This document shows positions 33,850 to 46,740 of a stretch of DNA of 64,000 nucleotides, piece after piece (the stretch's first letter is position 1; the number at the start of each line of letters is the position of its first letter). Under the pieces are notes generated by a model that was not told where the DNA came from, searched no databases, and was given only the letters and a program-made list of their open reading frames with translations. Source of the stretch: Atrina japonica (Eukaryota; Mollusca; Bivalvia; Pterioida; Pinnidae); NCBI GenBank assembly GCA_030159075.1, contig BROG01000554.1, positions 135,001 to 199,000 of the forward strand, in the 5' to 3' direction. The position numbers and the translations under genes are program-made.

Positions 33850-34763
33850 ATCAAATCCTATCTCAACTGATAGTCTTACTAACAGAAACGGTAGTCTTCA
33901 GCACACATTTTGGCTTTTATCTGTCTTATTTTTCTTTCAAATTTATAAAACTATAAATTTGATCTTATGTTTATAATACCCAGAGTATATCTAAATGTCA
34001 TTGACGATACTGATGAAATTTTTTTTTTAAATGCAATAATTTGTTGTTATAAACACCTATGAAAAATTATACAATTAGATTATTTTATAAGTGAAATAAC
34101 TGGAATGTCAATTAGGCGCCGATTTGTCTGTTTGTTTGGGTTTTTTTTCAAGAAAAAAATTTCCCGTCACAAGATCTATGTAGCCTACAGATTCACCACC
34201 GAAGTCGAAGTCAATACATACCCCTGAAATCATCGCTGTATAAATCGATGACGTGAATAAAATAAATAAAAAACAAATAAATACTGACATCTAAAAAAAC
34301 AAAACAAAAAAACAAAACAAAACAAATGGAATTTTTTGTTATTTAAAACACACGAGAGAATCACTTTTTACCCGAGCATCCCATTATTAGTGTACGGCGT
34401 GAATCCGGTGAATCTTTACATTCCGGTCCGAACACTTTCCCTATCAAAGTTCACTCTGGTTTATATCATTGCTAAAAATATCAAAACTTAAATGTTTCGG
34501 CAGCAGTTTATTACACCACATTATATTAGTTGTAAATTAAATATCAACCGGTTAATGTAAAAACATTTTACTATTTATCTCATTTGGTACTATTTTAACA
34601 TTTTTTACACCTATCTATTTTCTGTGATATAAGCGGTCGCGTGCAATTGCATGACGATTTGGTCAGAGGAAATAACCGGAGATAATATGATTGGAAACCG
34701 TTTAAAGATGCGGCTTTCTCCAGACTAACATCCTTCATTGATTGTCAGGAAAGTTTATTTATC
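33850..34763. other. Region before the candidate MGNQGSSTK exon
   Basis: Poly (CAAAA) at 34290-34325. From 34380 on, CpG and GC rise slightly (GTGTACGGCGTGAATCCGGT, ATAAGCGGTCGCGTGC), which fits a promoter and 5' UTR, but no TATA box or initiator is decisive. Confidence 0.35.
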
Positions 34764-34791
34764 ATGGGCAATCAAGGTTCGAGTACCAAAG
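34764..34791 (+). CDS. Candidate first coding exon, MGNQGSSTK, of an unidentified gene extending right
   Basis: ATG in a fair start context (ATCATGG) encodes M-G-N-Q-G-S-S-T-K, then AAAG|gtaagaaa, a strong donor. Gly2 followed by Ser6 fits the pattern for N-myristoylated proteins. Unspliced, the frame stops after 17 codons. The upstream ~100 bp is richer in CpG than its surroundings. I found no convincing second exon in the remaining 29 kb, so the right half may be its first intron. Many families start MGN (some formin-like proteins among them), so no family is assigned. Confidence 0.4.
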
Positions 34792-36261
34792 GTAAGAAAT
34801 CTCGTTTGACGCGTTAAAATTCTGACACACGATCATGATGTGTGTCCCAACAACAGCTGATCTTGTGATTGGTATGTGGGACTACTACAGGTAATATAAT
34901 AATTTACCTGTATCTACATACAATACGCACACTTCCTGAGGTTTTTATGTATGAAATTTTTGTCTGTCTTTGAGGGCTTTTTTATTTTGGGGTGTACATG
35001 CCAAGCATAGCCTAACATTGCGTAATGAATGCGACTATGCAAATTATAATATTGTATTTCTAACCTGTGTGGTTAAGTTTATTCATTCTGCTGTTTAATT
35101 TTGAAATAGTAAACTGTTGTAAATCATGCTTAAAAGGTCTGCATTATATTTCATCACATAATTTTTCAATCATTTGAATGAACATAAACAAAAGTGGGCG
35201 ACTTTTTATTGAGAGAAGGGGGTTAAATTCGCCTGTTACCACCTTCTAATGACATCCCTGGTATACAGCAATATATTACAGACATTTTGAAATAAAATAA
35301 TTACTGGTCAACCATATCAGTGTATAAAGGAATTTCAGTGGATCATAGAAAACGTTTACTGGTCTGTATCTATATATACAATTGAAATGAACTGGAAAAT
35401 TACTGGTCATTTGAACCAGTTATCAGATAGATTTCACCAGACTTTTGTAAACTTTACTGGTTTTTCTGGTAAGACCGATGAATTTCAAAAACTGAAACTT
35501 GCCTGAGTTCCTCTGGTATAAATATATAGGCTTACATGGATACTACTATTTCTACAAAAACACAAGTCCAAATCAAGGAGTGACAAACCAGTTTTTGACA
35601 CAAAGATATTGGGAGATACTTAAGACCTGATTTTGTCATACATGTACGTGCATTTAACAGGAAAATAATAGATATGAATAAAGCTGTGTTTTTTTTTAAG
35701 GTTTAGGATATAACCTACACATACATGTATGATGTATAATAAAAAATCTGTATACAAATATTTAGCTTTAGTATCTTGATAGGATTTTAAAACCAACATA
35801 CATTGTGCAGAAGGTTGAGCTGAACGGGTTTGACTTTGTTGCTGATTTAAAAAAGCCTACCAATTAGATACTAAAACCAAAATATGCTTACAATTTATTA
35901 GTCACATGTAGTTTATATCCTGAAGTTTACTAAAATGACCTCTTTATTATACTATTTTCCTGTTAAGTACACATAAATTGACGTCAGGTCAATTATAGTC
36001 AACGTTCAGCTCAACCTTCATCTGCATAAAGCATGTAGATTTTAAAAAGCCAGTCAAGATACTATACAAATAAAAATGTATACAATTTATTCATTCCATG
36101 TATATATGTAGGTTATTACCATAAATTTCATAAAAACACAAAAAATCATAAAAACAATTTTATCATCTTATTGTCTCGCCTGTGAAGCAAAGGCAAGGCA
36201 TAAAGGGATAGCTAATTCTGCCCAGCAGCGGCATTGTCGTTGTCGTCAACATTTCATTTCC
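34792..36261. other. Possible start of a long first intron
   Basis: AT-rich with no convincing exon. Two ~60-bp blocks (AAGCCTACCAATTAGATACT at about 35855 and similar at 36045 and 38610) are dispersed repeats. Confidence 0.35.
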
Positions 36262-37390
36262 AAAGCAGAACTTCTAAACTACATTTTCTAGGTGGATTGG
36301 AACTACATGTATACTTAACACAAATGATCCTCATGTACCCTAGATGTGCCTCTTGGTGCACTAAGGATCAATGTGACCTACATGTACTTCATGGATACTA
36401 GGTCACAGTTACTGAAAATCATTTCTGGAGCAGAAATTCTAAATCACTGAGTGGATTGGAACCATACTTCACACAAATGATCCACATGTACAGTACCCTA
36501 GATGTGCCTTTTGGGGTACTAAGGTCGGTCTGACCTACTTTCTGGAAACTTGGTCACAATTAATGAAAATTTTTTGCGGAGCAGAACTCCTAAACTACTA
36601 GGTGGATTGGAACCATATTTCACACAAATGATCCTCATGTACATAAAAGTGCCTTTTGGGATACTAAGGTCAATCTGACCTACTTTCTGGAAACTACAAT
36701 GTAGGTCACAGTCACGGAAAACTTTCTGGAGCAGAACTCCTAAACTACTGGGTGGACTGGAACCATGCTGCACACAAATGACCTTCATGTACCCTAGACA
36801 TGCTTTTTGGGGTATTAAGATCAGTCTGACCTACAATCTGGAAACTAGGTCAGTCACTGAAAATAGATTCTAGAGCAGATACATTGTATCTAAACTGCTG
36901 GGTGGATTGGAACCATACTTCATACGAATGATCCTCATGTACATTTATCCTAGATGTGCCTTTTGGGGTACTAGGTCAATGTGACCTACTTTTTGAAAAC
37001 TAGGTCAAAGTCAATACAAATCATTTCTGGGGCAGAACTCCTAAATTACTGAGTGGATTGGAACCATGCTTTACACAAATGATCCTCACACTACACAAAA
37101 TATACAGTTTCCACATTGCTGAAACTTGGTGGAAACCTTAGTTTCCAAGTGGTTTCAATCAAGTTTCTGTGCAGAAACTTCAGGTTTCCATACAGTTTCC
37201 ACATGCGTACACCTAGGCCTTCCACATATCCAATCTGTTTCCGCATGCGGAAACCTGAACGTTCTAGAAACTAGGTCACAGTCACTGAAAATCATTAAAA
37301 GTCCTAAACTGGGTTGGAACTGTACTTCACACAAATGTACCCTAGATGTTCTCTTTTTGGTATTGGAGCTGGTCTGACCTGATTTAAGGA
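36262..37390. repeat. ~150-bp tandem repeat with an inserted element
   Basis: About seven units with GGTGGATTGGAACCATACTT, CACACAAATGATCCTCATGT, CTAGATGTGCCTTTTGGG and GGAAACTAGGTCACAGTCAC. Positions 37090-37265 interrupt the array with AAACTTGGTGGAAACCTTAG and CAGAAACTTCAGGTTTCCAT, sequence also found at 7960-8050. Confidence 0.8.
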
Positions 37391-38961
37391 AAGAAGATTG
37401 TGGTTACTGTTATAACATTTATTATCATTGATTATATGCCGCAGATGAGACACATAGCTCCTTGGAGCTCTCTTCTTTTACTTTTAAATGAATGAAATAG
37501 AACCTCATCAGGACAATTCTGATTAGCGTTCAGGTCAGTCTGAGATCGGCACAATTCATGCTGATTTTAAAGCAATATAAGCTGTCACAATGATTATTTT
37601 TGTCCTCTGACGCATAGTTGAGAATATGATAAAATGTGTGTTCAAATACATTATCAAATATGTAAAACTTTGTAAAAGATCTTCATTTACAAAGTTATTT
37701 GTTTTATTAAAATTTACGTTTTCTCGTACCTTAAAAAAATCCAGCTAAAATTTCCATATGCAATGACCTTTCAGATAAACTCTTTCGCCATATCAACTGT
37801 GTTTCATAATTCGGTCAGGGGAATCTCAGTCCTTAACGAGCTCAGTCTATGTTAAAGTTGGCCGATTTTTATGTGTTTTATATTAACTTTTAAAATACAG
37901 GACATGATTTTTATTAGAAAGTACATGTACTATGTAAAATATATACTTTTCAACTCTATTTTAATTACCTGAAGAAAACCGGATGAATATATGAAAAAAT
38001 ATATCAGGTCGCTAAAAGATCTTTTTTTTTCAATCTTTGATGTTACATGAATGCTGACATTAACAAAATAAAAGCAATATACATGTAACTGTATAAAGTA
38101 TGCGTTCCTCATGTTTTACAATCGTGCCGCCATGTCGGTGGAGTTGGACAGTACATGATGATATGTGTCAAGAATGATAAAGCCGAGAATTTCATGGGAC
38201 CAGTTAAAAATGGGCCCAGATCACCTGATATACCTGTCACGTTTACAATTTCAGAAAACGATGTTTTTAAAAGACGAAAAAGTCCAACTTTGCCTGATTT
38301 ATGTATTGAATGATGATGTATGAAAATAAACACAGAGGGTAGTAAGAATAAAATATATATTAACTGCAAATAGCACACGTTTATAGGACACTTGGTAGTC
38401 TTAGTAAAAATTTACTGATAGATCATTTCCAAAGCTCAGAGTAATGGCGGACAAACAATAACTGATATTATGTTTGGCAAGATTGGTGCAATTATACACA
38501 TGCATTTGTTATTCCAAGCACCAAATGGTCTCTTTGGGATATATACGAGATAAAATACTACATAAAATGGGCATGTAAAATTTTTCACCCATGACAGCTC
38601 ATATCACTTTAAAAGCCTATCGAGATACTAGTAATAATTAAAAAATATATACATTTTTGGTAATAAGTGTAGTTTATATCCTTAAGTTTCATAAAATTAA
38701 TCTAACTTTATTAGACTATTTTATTGATAAATGCACATAAAACCCTGTCTGGTCGTCATATCTGGATAATGTCAGGACAAAACCTGGTCTTTAGTATCTC
38801 CCAAGATATACTAGAACTGCAATAAAGCATGGAAACCGAGCAGAGTAAAATGTTTTTACCTGTACACCCTCACTTTTAAAAGTTAGATATTAGTACATGT
38901 AGTATTGTGTTGGTTTTTTTTAACAGAACTTGGATGTATCTTGGAACAATACGACCCAATT
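37391..38961. other. No recognisable gene
   Basis: AT-rich. The small minus frames at 37930 and 38109 lack family features. Confidence 0.4.
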
Positions 38962-38974
38962 ACATTGTACAACA

Positions 38975-39198
38975 CCGGCGACAGGTTGGTTTCCTGTCTT
39001 TCGGATGAGACAGTAAAAACTGGAGGTCCCGTGTCACAGTAGGTGTCGGCACGTTAAAGAACCCTCACTGCTCAATGGCCATAAGTGCCGAGCATAGGCC
39101 AAAATTTGAAGCCCTTCACCGGCATTTGGTGACGTCTCCATATGAGTGAAATATTCTTGAGTGGGATGTTAAACAACAATAAACAAACAAACAAACAA
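38975..39198 (+). repeat. 5'-truncated SINE, family 1, 13-bp target-site duplication
   Basis: Lacks the tRNA head, beginning at GACAGGTTGGTTTCCTG. Flanked by perfect ACATTGTACAACA at 38962-38974 and 39199-39211. Ends in (CAAA)n. Confidence 0.85.
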
Positions 39199-39211
39199 AC
39201 ATTGTACAACA

Positions 39212-41310
39212 TGTAGAACATTCCCACATGATATATATGTAGTACTAGTTTTAACTTGTGACTGGTGACAACCAAATTACATGTATGAACTTGCTGTGTT
39301 ATAAGAATTCAATTACTATTGATTTTTCATACATACATGTAATCACATTTTTTTTCACATTCTTACAATGACTTGTTCAGCTTAGAGTCAAACATGTCAA
39401 CTTGATTTTTAATATATCATCATTTTTATTGGAGTTTTTTTTTTGGACACATCGTCGATTTACACAATGTTTGTTTAAGAAAACATGGTCTTCTGAATTC
39501 AATGTAGAACTAGATTTCTACATTTGTATGTACACACAAATATAAAGTTCAATGATACTTTTTTGATGGCTACTTTTTATCACTTGTCTAGATCGCCTAC
39601 ATATGTACTAAAAAAATTATTGAAAAGCTGCAAGGGTATTTACTTTATTACTGAGATTGCTGCACCAACTGCCACCAAGAAAACAAATATACAATGTACT
39701 GATGTAAAATGGATATCATAAGCCAAGTCCAGAAAGACCCCAGGCCAGTTTGCTAACTAGATATTGTTTCCCAATTAAAGGAGTCAGTAGACATGTCCCT
39801 TGACTGCATACTTTAACGAAATTGAACCTGTGTTTAAGGGTCACCTGCACATAAAGGTCAATATTCTCTGGTCCCTTTAAGGGCTTAGATGGCCCCTATA
39901 TACAGGTTTTACTGTACTTTGAATCAAAATTATTTCACAATAAATATTTATTTCGTTTCATAACTCATTAACCCCAAAATAAACATTTGGACTGGCCTAA
40001 ATCATTGATTTGTAGAAGAGTTCCTTGTTTTCCAAGGGTTGATGGCTTAATATGTGACTCAGAACCATGGATGTTACAGTCAGATGTCTTTCTAGTTTGT
40101 AAAATTAATAGTTCACAATGACTCCCATACAATGTTGTACATGTATGTATATATACATATGATATTCATCATTATCTCTTTGATACCCTTGACCTTGTTT
40201 CAGATCACCCCATTATCATAATTCAAACCATTAAACCAAAATGGTGACATTAAATTTGGCATTATTTAGATGGGTTTTTTTAATGCCTTTCCTTGCATTA
40301 AAATAATCCTTGGAATATACAAAGCCAAATTTGTATAATGTAAAACTATTATCTTTGGAGGATAGTGAGTTTATCAAATCTCTCATACAAAGTTTGGAGA
40401 CTTGTTGCTCACACGGTGCTCATTTATTGCAGTACAAATGTATTAACCATTATCATAGATATTATTATTATTTTGCTACTTTTTCAAATCAGAACTTGTC
40501 ACAGAAACTGCTGCTCATAATTGCTTAGGGATCCACAATATTTTTAACATGAATAGTGGTGCAATAAAGGTTTTGTTTGTACAAATGTACATTGTTTTCT
40601 TTTATGGATATTTTGAGGGGCCAAAAGAAGGGAGACGTACCCTATACTGTACTAACACCCCACTGGAATTATTTTATTTCATGTTTAAAGATTATAACTT
40701 GAGAACAGTAATATAAGTTATATATATATGTACATGTATATATATATACATGTATGGTCTTCAGTAATGATCATGGGATCATATGACCAACTTTGAATTT
40801 ATAAAAAGTCAGTGGTCATTTATGACCTTGACCTTTGATCTTGAACATTGTTTTTCAATTTACATGAAAATTGAAAATTTTACGTGGTTTCTAAATAATA
40901 GAAAATGATTTACATGAAAAAACAAATTAAATTGAAATATAGGGTTAGTGCTTAGAGGTCACGAACTCCAGCAATTTGAGAATGTTGAAAAATGTATCTT
41001 ATTAACGTTCATGATCTCTACCCTAAACTTAAAGCATTTTTGAGATGCTGTTCTGCTGGATCCCTTTAATGCATAGTGGAAATCTAAGCAGTGTTTGAGG
41101 ACTGCTATTGAAATGTGAAAGAACTTTCAGTTTGCTGTCAGTGTTTCTTTTTAACTTTGTTTTGGCTTGCAAGGTCCTGATAGCCTAATTATACCCAATG
41201 AAATTGGTTAAAAAACACTATGAAAGGTCTTGGAAAAGTGCTTAAATTTTTTTTTCATCAGCTGTATGAACCATGCTATTGTTGTGGTCAAATTGTTTGC
41301 TTTTGTCTAC
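39212..41310. other. No recognisable gene
   Basis: AT-rich, frequent TACATGTA and a short alternating TATATATGTACATGTA run at about 40720-40755. Confidence 0.4.
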
Positions 41311-41597
41311 CAGTCCATCTGGTGAAGGTTGTGTTGGAATTGTCTGTCAGTCCACCTGGTGAAGGTTGTATTCAAATTGTTTATCATCCATCTGGATAAG
41401 AATGTGTTCAAATTGTCTGTCAATCCATCTGAATAAGGTTGTGTTCGAATTGTCTATCAGTCCATCTGGCTAATGTTGTGTTCGAATTGTCTATAAATCC
41501 ATCTGGATAAGGTTGTGTTCAAATTGTCTATCATCCATTTGGATAAGAATATGTTCAAATTGTCTGTACATCCATCTGAATAAGGTTGTGTTCGAAG
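41311..41597. repeat. 37-bp minisatellite, eight copies
   Basis: Unit CCATCTGGATAAGGTTGTG then TTCAAATTGTCTATCA. Confidence 0.9.
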
Positions 41598-42884
41598 GAT
41601 TGGGCTTTTGATATTTCACATATATATTTCTTATGACCAGAGCCTTCATTTGGTACCTTGACTTATTAACCTTATGAACTTGGCCTTGGACTTTGACCTA
41701 CTTTTCAAAATTTTTAACCTGAGCTGAAGGAATTTAAAATTTTTTTTACCAGTCCTTTGACCTTAAAACCTGACAGCTGTGGGTCAGATATCTACTTTGA
41801 AAATTTACACCCATTTCAAAATCAGAAAAATTAGGATTTAGGACTTAGTACCTTTCGTAAAACACTCTGGCCCCAGAAATATAAGTCAGTACTGTACATA
41901 TAGATCTGTTTAATACACGTAAATTTCATTATCAGACTCGTGTTTCTGAAATATAAATCAGCTACAAAACTGAAATATCATTAATATTTAATTACACAAA
42001 CATCCGCAGGTACATGTACATGTATGTATGATAAGTATTGATATAGTACCAGGTACCGATAACTGAATAGAATTTTACATGTATATTATAGCACTGTAGC
42101 ATACAAATGTACAATGTACCTGTAAAATGTCATTTTGATTTATACATCATTACACAGTGTAGACAAGGATTTGATATTAATTACATGTATGCATATTAAA
42201 TGTATTTAATGAACATGGATCCAGTACAAGGAATTCCTTGAACTTGATAATCATACACAAATGCAATAAATTTACAATGATTTTTCTTGTTCAATTATGC
42301 ACAAGTTCCCCTGCCCTGTTAATTGGGTAAATTTTAGTATAATATTTAAATATATTTATATACATGTACATGTACATATAAATATATTTTTAGCAAAATA
42401 AGGAAAATTTGGTAAAATTTTAGGTAAAATAAGACATATTTGTAGTTATAAGGGAACAATTTTATGGTTGTAAATTCTTCTCAAAAATCAATGGCATGCA
42501 GTAAACAACATATACATGTATGCACCTTGGCCCAAAATCACCATATTTACTGAGTAGTCAAGCTCATAATTTATTTTATCATTTTGACTACATGTATATA
42601 GTTATTTGCAAAACTTCTGGAGGTGACTACAAAGGGAACATAGTATCATTTTCTTATCATTCACAAGATGCAAAATTTGCATCACACATTTTTTCTGGTA
42701 ATTAAGAAATGGATAATTTCGTCATTGAGTCCAGTTCTCAAAATTTGAGTTTGTACTGATTATTTGTTTTTGTGGATTTTTGTGAAATTTTCTTTAAATT
42801 AGCAATAATTTTCATTATTTACAATTTTACATGTATGTGGTCAATATTGAAACATAACAGTTAAATGCATATTGTTGAAGCTAC
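41598..42884. other. No recognisable gene
   Basis: AT-rich with many ACATGTAC palindromes and no frame of interest. Confidence 0.4.
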
Positions 42885-43600
42885 ATGTATACCAAAATAT
42901 ACTGAAAATACATGTGTTTATCAGGGTACATGTACACGTACATGTATGACAAAATATACTGAAAATACATGTGTTTATCAAGGTATACATGTATGTATAG
43001 GTATATCAAAATAAACTGAAAATACACGTGTTTATCAGGGTGTACATGTATGTATAGGTATATCAAAATAAACTGAAAATACACATGTTTATCAGGGTAC
43101 ATGTACATGTATGACAAAATATACTGAAAATACATGTGTTTATCAAGGTATAAGTACATGTAACAAAATATACTGAAAATACACATTTTTATCAGGATGT
43201 ACATGTATGTATAGGTATAACAAAATATACTGCAAATACATGTGTTTATCAGGGTACATGTACATGTATGATAAAAATATACTGAAAATACATGTGTTTA
43301 TCAAGGTATAAGTTCATGTAACAAAATATATTGAAAATACACGTGTTTATCAGGGTGTACATGTATGTATAGGTATATCAAAATATACTGAAAATACATG
43401 TGTTTATCAGGGTACATGTACATGTATGATAAAAATATACAGAAAATACATGTGTTTATCAAGGTATAAGTTCATGTAACAAAATATACTGAAAATACAC
43501 ATGTTTATCAGGGTGTACATGTACAATGTATGTATAGGTATATCAAAATATACTGAAAATACATGTGTTTATCAGGGTACATGTACATATTTATTGCAAA
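42885..43600. repeat. ~50-58 bp minisatellite, about thirteen copies
   Basis: Units share AAAATATACTGAAAATACAT and GTGTTTATCAGGGTACATGT with variable ACATGTAC spacers. The 107-codon minus frame across it is a by-product. Confidence 0.9.
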
Positions 43601-43617
43601 TACAAAAAACAGAATAT

Positions 43618-43735
43618 ACATGTACAGATCTACATTGTACAAATACATGTACAGATCTACATTGTACAAATACATGTACAGATCTACATTGTACAAATAC
43701 ATGTACAGATCTACATTGTACAAATACATGTACAT
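43618..43735. repeat. 27-bp minisatellite, four copies
   Basis: Unit TACATGTACAGATCTACATT then GTACAAA. The period is a multiple of three, so several frames on both strands stay open. Confidence 0.9.
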
Positions 43736-44199
43736 TGTACTTATATGGACAATCATGACTTTTATTGGTATCCATGACTTCCTGGTTTGTCTTTGTCATC
43801 TTCTACAGGTGTGTACAGGTAGTTAATTGAAGTTGTGTTAAGTTAATCAGGATATTGATGTCTATCTTACAGCACACGCCATCACCACTTGACAAGTTGC
43901 AATGCACTGTATTATTACACACTTGTCTTTTCATCTAGTAGCTGATTGGCTTGTTTTATTTGTTTTGCTTAATCATTATAGCACCCTCAAAAGTGCTTCG
44001 TAGGATGATATAACAATCAGACAACTAGAAAATTACAGGTAATAATGATGTCATAGTAGGACTGATGTTGTGATTGTTGTTGTTTCACATCCCACTACTT
44101 TTAACTTGAGTACATAATTCAAGCCGAGGTCACATGTACTAACAAAGTAATATAATTGTTCCTACATGTATTTATATTTCTTTGATAGTAATGAAACAG

Positions 44200-44320
44200 C
44201 ATTTTAAAGCCACTTGGTTAAATAATTCTTAAAGTAAAACCTCTTTTGAGAAACCACCTGTCTTGCGAGACTACATTTCACAGTGACAGATGTGGTGGTT
44301 TGTCAAGACAGGTTCCACTG
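44200..44320. mobile_element. Truncated CAGTGGAACC-type MITE
   Basis: CCTCTTTTGAGAAACCACCT, then CAAGACAGGTTCCACTG and TA. The left terminus is missing. Confidence 0.55.
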
Positions 44321-44519
44321 TATTTCATTCTCTAAACAAGATGTGTTTCTAAAACACAAATGCCCATGGTCCCAACTTTATATGTAAGTGGGATGGAATC
44401 ACAGACAGACAGACGGACGATCCGGGCAAATCTTTCAAGGTGGGGATATAAAAAACAAACCAGCCTGGAAAATTTAATACCACTGGTTTAATCGTGCACA
44501 TGTACATGATCTTGAAAAT

Positions 44520-45377
44520 AGATATGTATCAATCTACTATATACATACACATGTACCAGGTATATACTGGACCAGAGATGTATCAATCTACTATATACAT
44601 ACACATGTACCAGATATATACTGGACTGGAGATGTGTCAATCTACTATATACATACACATGTACCAGGTATATACTGGACCAGAGATGTATCAATCTACT
44701 ATATACATACACATGTACCAGGTATATACTGGACTGGAGATGTATCAATCTACTATATACATACACATGTACCAGGTATATACTGGACTGGAGATGTGTC
44801 AATCTACTATATACATACACATGTACCAGGTATATACTGGACCAGAGAATGTATCAATCTACTATATACATACACATGTACCACATGATATATACTGGAC
44901 TAGAGATGTGTCAATCTACTATATACATACACATGTACCAGGTATATACTGGACTCCAGAGATGTATCAATCTACTATATACATACATACACATGTACCA
45001 GAGATATATACTGGACTATATACTGGACCAGAGATGTGTCAATCTACTATATACATACACATGTACCAGATATATACTGGACTAGAGATGTATCAATCTA
45101 CTATATACATACACATGTACCAGGTATATACTGGACCAGAGATGTATCAATCTACTATATACATACACATGTACCAGATATATACTGGACTAGAGATGTA
45201 TCAATCTACTATATACATACACATGTACCAGGTATATACTGGACCAGAGATGTTTCAATCTACTGTATACATACACATGTACCAGGTATATACTGGACTA
45301 GAGATGTATCAATCTACTGTATACATACACATGTACCAGGTATATACTGGACCAGAGATGTTTCAATCTACTACTTG
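44520..45377. repeat. 54-bp minisatellite, about sixteen copies
   Basis: Unit GATGTATCAATCTACTATAT, ACATACACATGTACCAGG and TATATACTGGACCAGA. The 54-nt period keeps a 305-codon frame open (18-residue repeat MYQSTIYIHMYQVYTGPE); this is not a credible protein. Confidence 0.92.
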
Positions 45378-45379
45378 TA

Positions 45380-45873
45380 CAGTGAAATCTTGTTATGTCA
45401 AAATCGAATGAGTCGAAATTCCGGTTATGTCAAAGTCGAACGGCCGGTCCCAATTATTTTACTATATGTTTATACTACTTTTATTCCGGATATCTCGAAG
45501 TTTTTATCTAGCAATTTCGCTTATCTCAAAGTATTTTTCAGGTCCAAAGTATCAAAATATTACAAAATTGTCACTTGTTATCTCGAAATTACCATCTGCG
45601 AATGAAAGTTTATATTTCGTACACAAAAGTAATTCTTAAAATTACTTGTTTACCTGCAAAACACGAGACATTCAACTTCCGTTAATGAGCCAAGATGAAA
45701 GTATTAGCAATTGCTTAGATCCAGTTTGAATTAAGCAGTACCCTGAGTAGGTCTATTCGTTGTCAACTAAGAATAGAAAATATGTGAATTGAAAATTTTG
45801 GTTATCTCGAATCTTGGATATCTCGAAGTAAACGAGGCGGTCCCATGAATTTTGAGATAGCGAGATGCCACTG
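45380..45873. mobile_element. 494-bp pogo/Tigger-like MITE inside a minisatellite
   Basis: Left end CAGTGAAATCTTGTTATGTC and right end GATAGCGAGATGCCACTG are imperfect inverted repeats flanked by TA on both sides. Interior motifs GATATCTCGAAGT and TTATCTCGAA are repeated. No transposase. Minisatellite sequence resumes immediately on the right. Confidence 0.75.
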
Positions 45874-45875
45874 TA

Positions 45876-46740
45876 TATACATTTACCAGGTATGTAGTGG
45901 ACTCCAGAGATGTATCAATCTACTATATACATACACATGTACCAGATATATACTGGACCAGAGATGTATCAATCTACTGTGTATATTTACATGTACCACA
46001 TATATAGTGGACTCCAGAGATGTATCATCTACTGTGTATATTTACATGTACCAGGTATATATATTGTACTGTATACAAGTACATGTACCAGGTGTATATT
46101 GTACTACAGAGATGTATCAATATACAGTATACAAGTACATGTATCAGGTATATATTGTACTACAGAGATGTATCAATCTACTATATACAAGTACATGTAC
46201 CAGGTGTATATTGTACTACAGAGATGTATCAATCTACTATATACAAGTACATGTACCAGGTGTATATTGTACTACAGAGATGTATCAATCTACAGTATAC
46301 AAGTACATGTACCAGGTATATATTGTACTACAGAGATGTATCAATCTACTATATACAAGTACATGTACCAGGTGTATATTGTACTACAGAGATGTATCAA
46401 TCTACAGTATACATGTACATGTATCAGGTATATATTGTACTACAGAGATGTATCAATCTACAGTATACATATACATGTACCAGGTATATAGTGGACTCCA
46501 GAGATGTATCAATCTACTATATACATGTACATGTACCAGGTGTATATTGTACTACAGAGATGTATCAATCTACAGTATACATGTACATGTATCAGGTATA
46601 TAGTGGACTCCAGAGATGTATCAATCTACAGTATACATGTACATGTACCAGGTATATATTATACTGTATACATATACATGTACCAGGTATATAGTGGACT
46701 CCAGAGATGTATCAATCTACTATATACATGTACATGTAGA
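45876..46740. repeat. ~56-bp minisatellite, right part of the split array
   Basis: Related to the 54-bp array but with units of mostly 56 bp carrying ACAAGTACATGTACCAGG and TGTATATTGTACTACAGA. Confidence 0.9.

Noticed and set aside
42881..43204. 107-codon Tyr-rich minus-strand frame
   Set aside because: Minisatellite by-product without start context or homology.
43618..43735. CRISPR-like array
   Set aside because: Contiguous 27-bp units without unique spacers; eukaryotic minisatellite.
44494..45605. Long open frames of 305 and 189 codons with an 18-residue repeat
   Set aside because: They are the 54-bp minisatellite read in phase; 54 is a multiple of three, so several frames on both strands are open. 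No signal of selection or domain.
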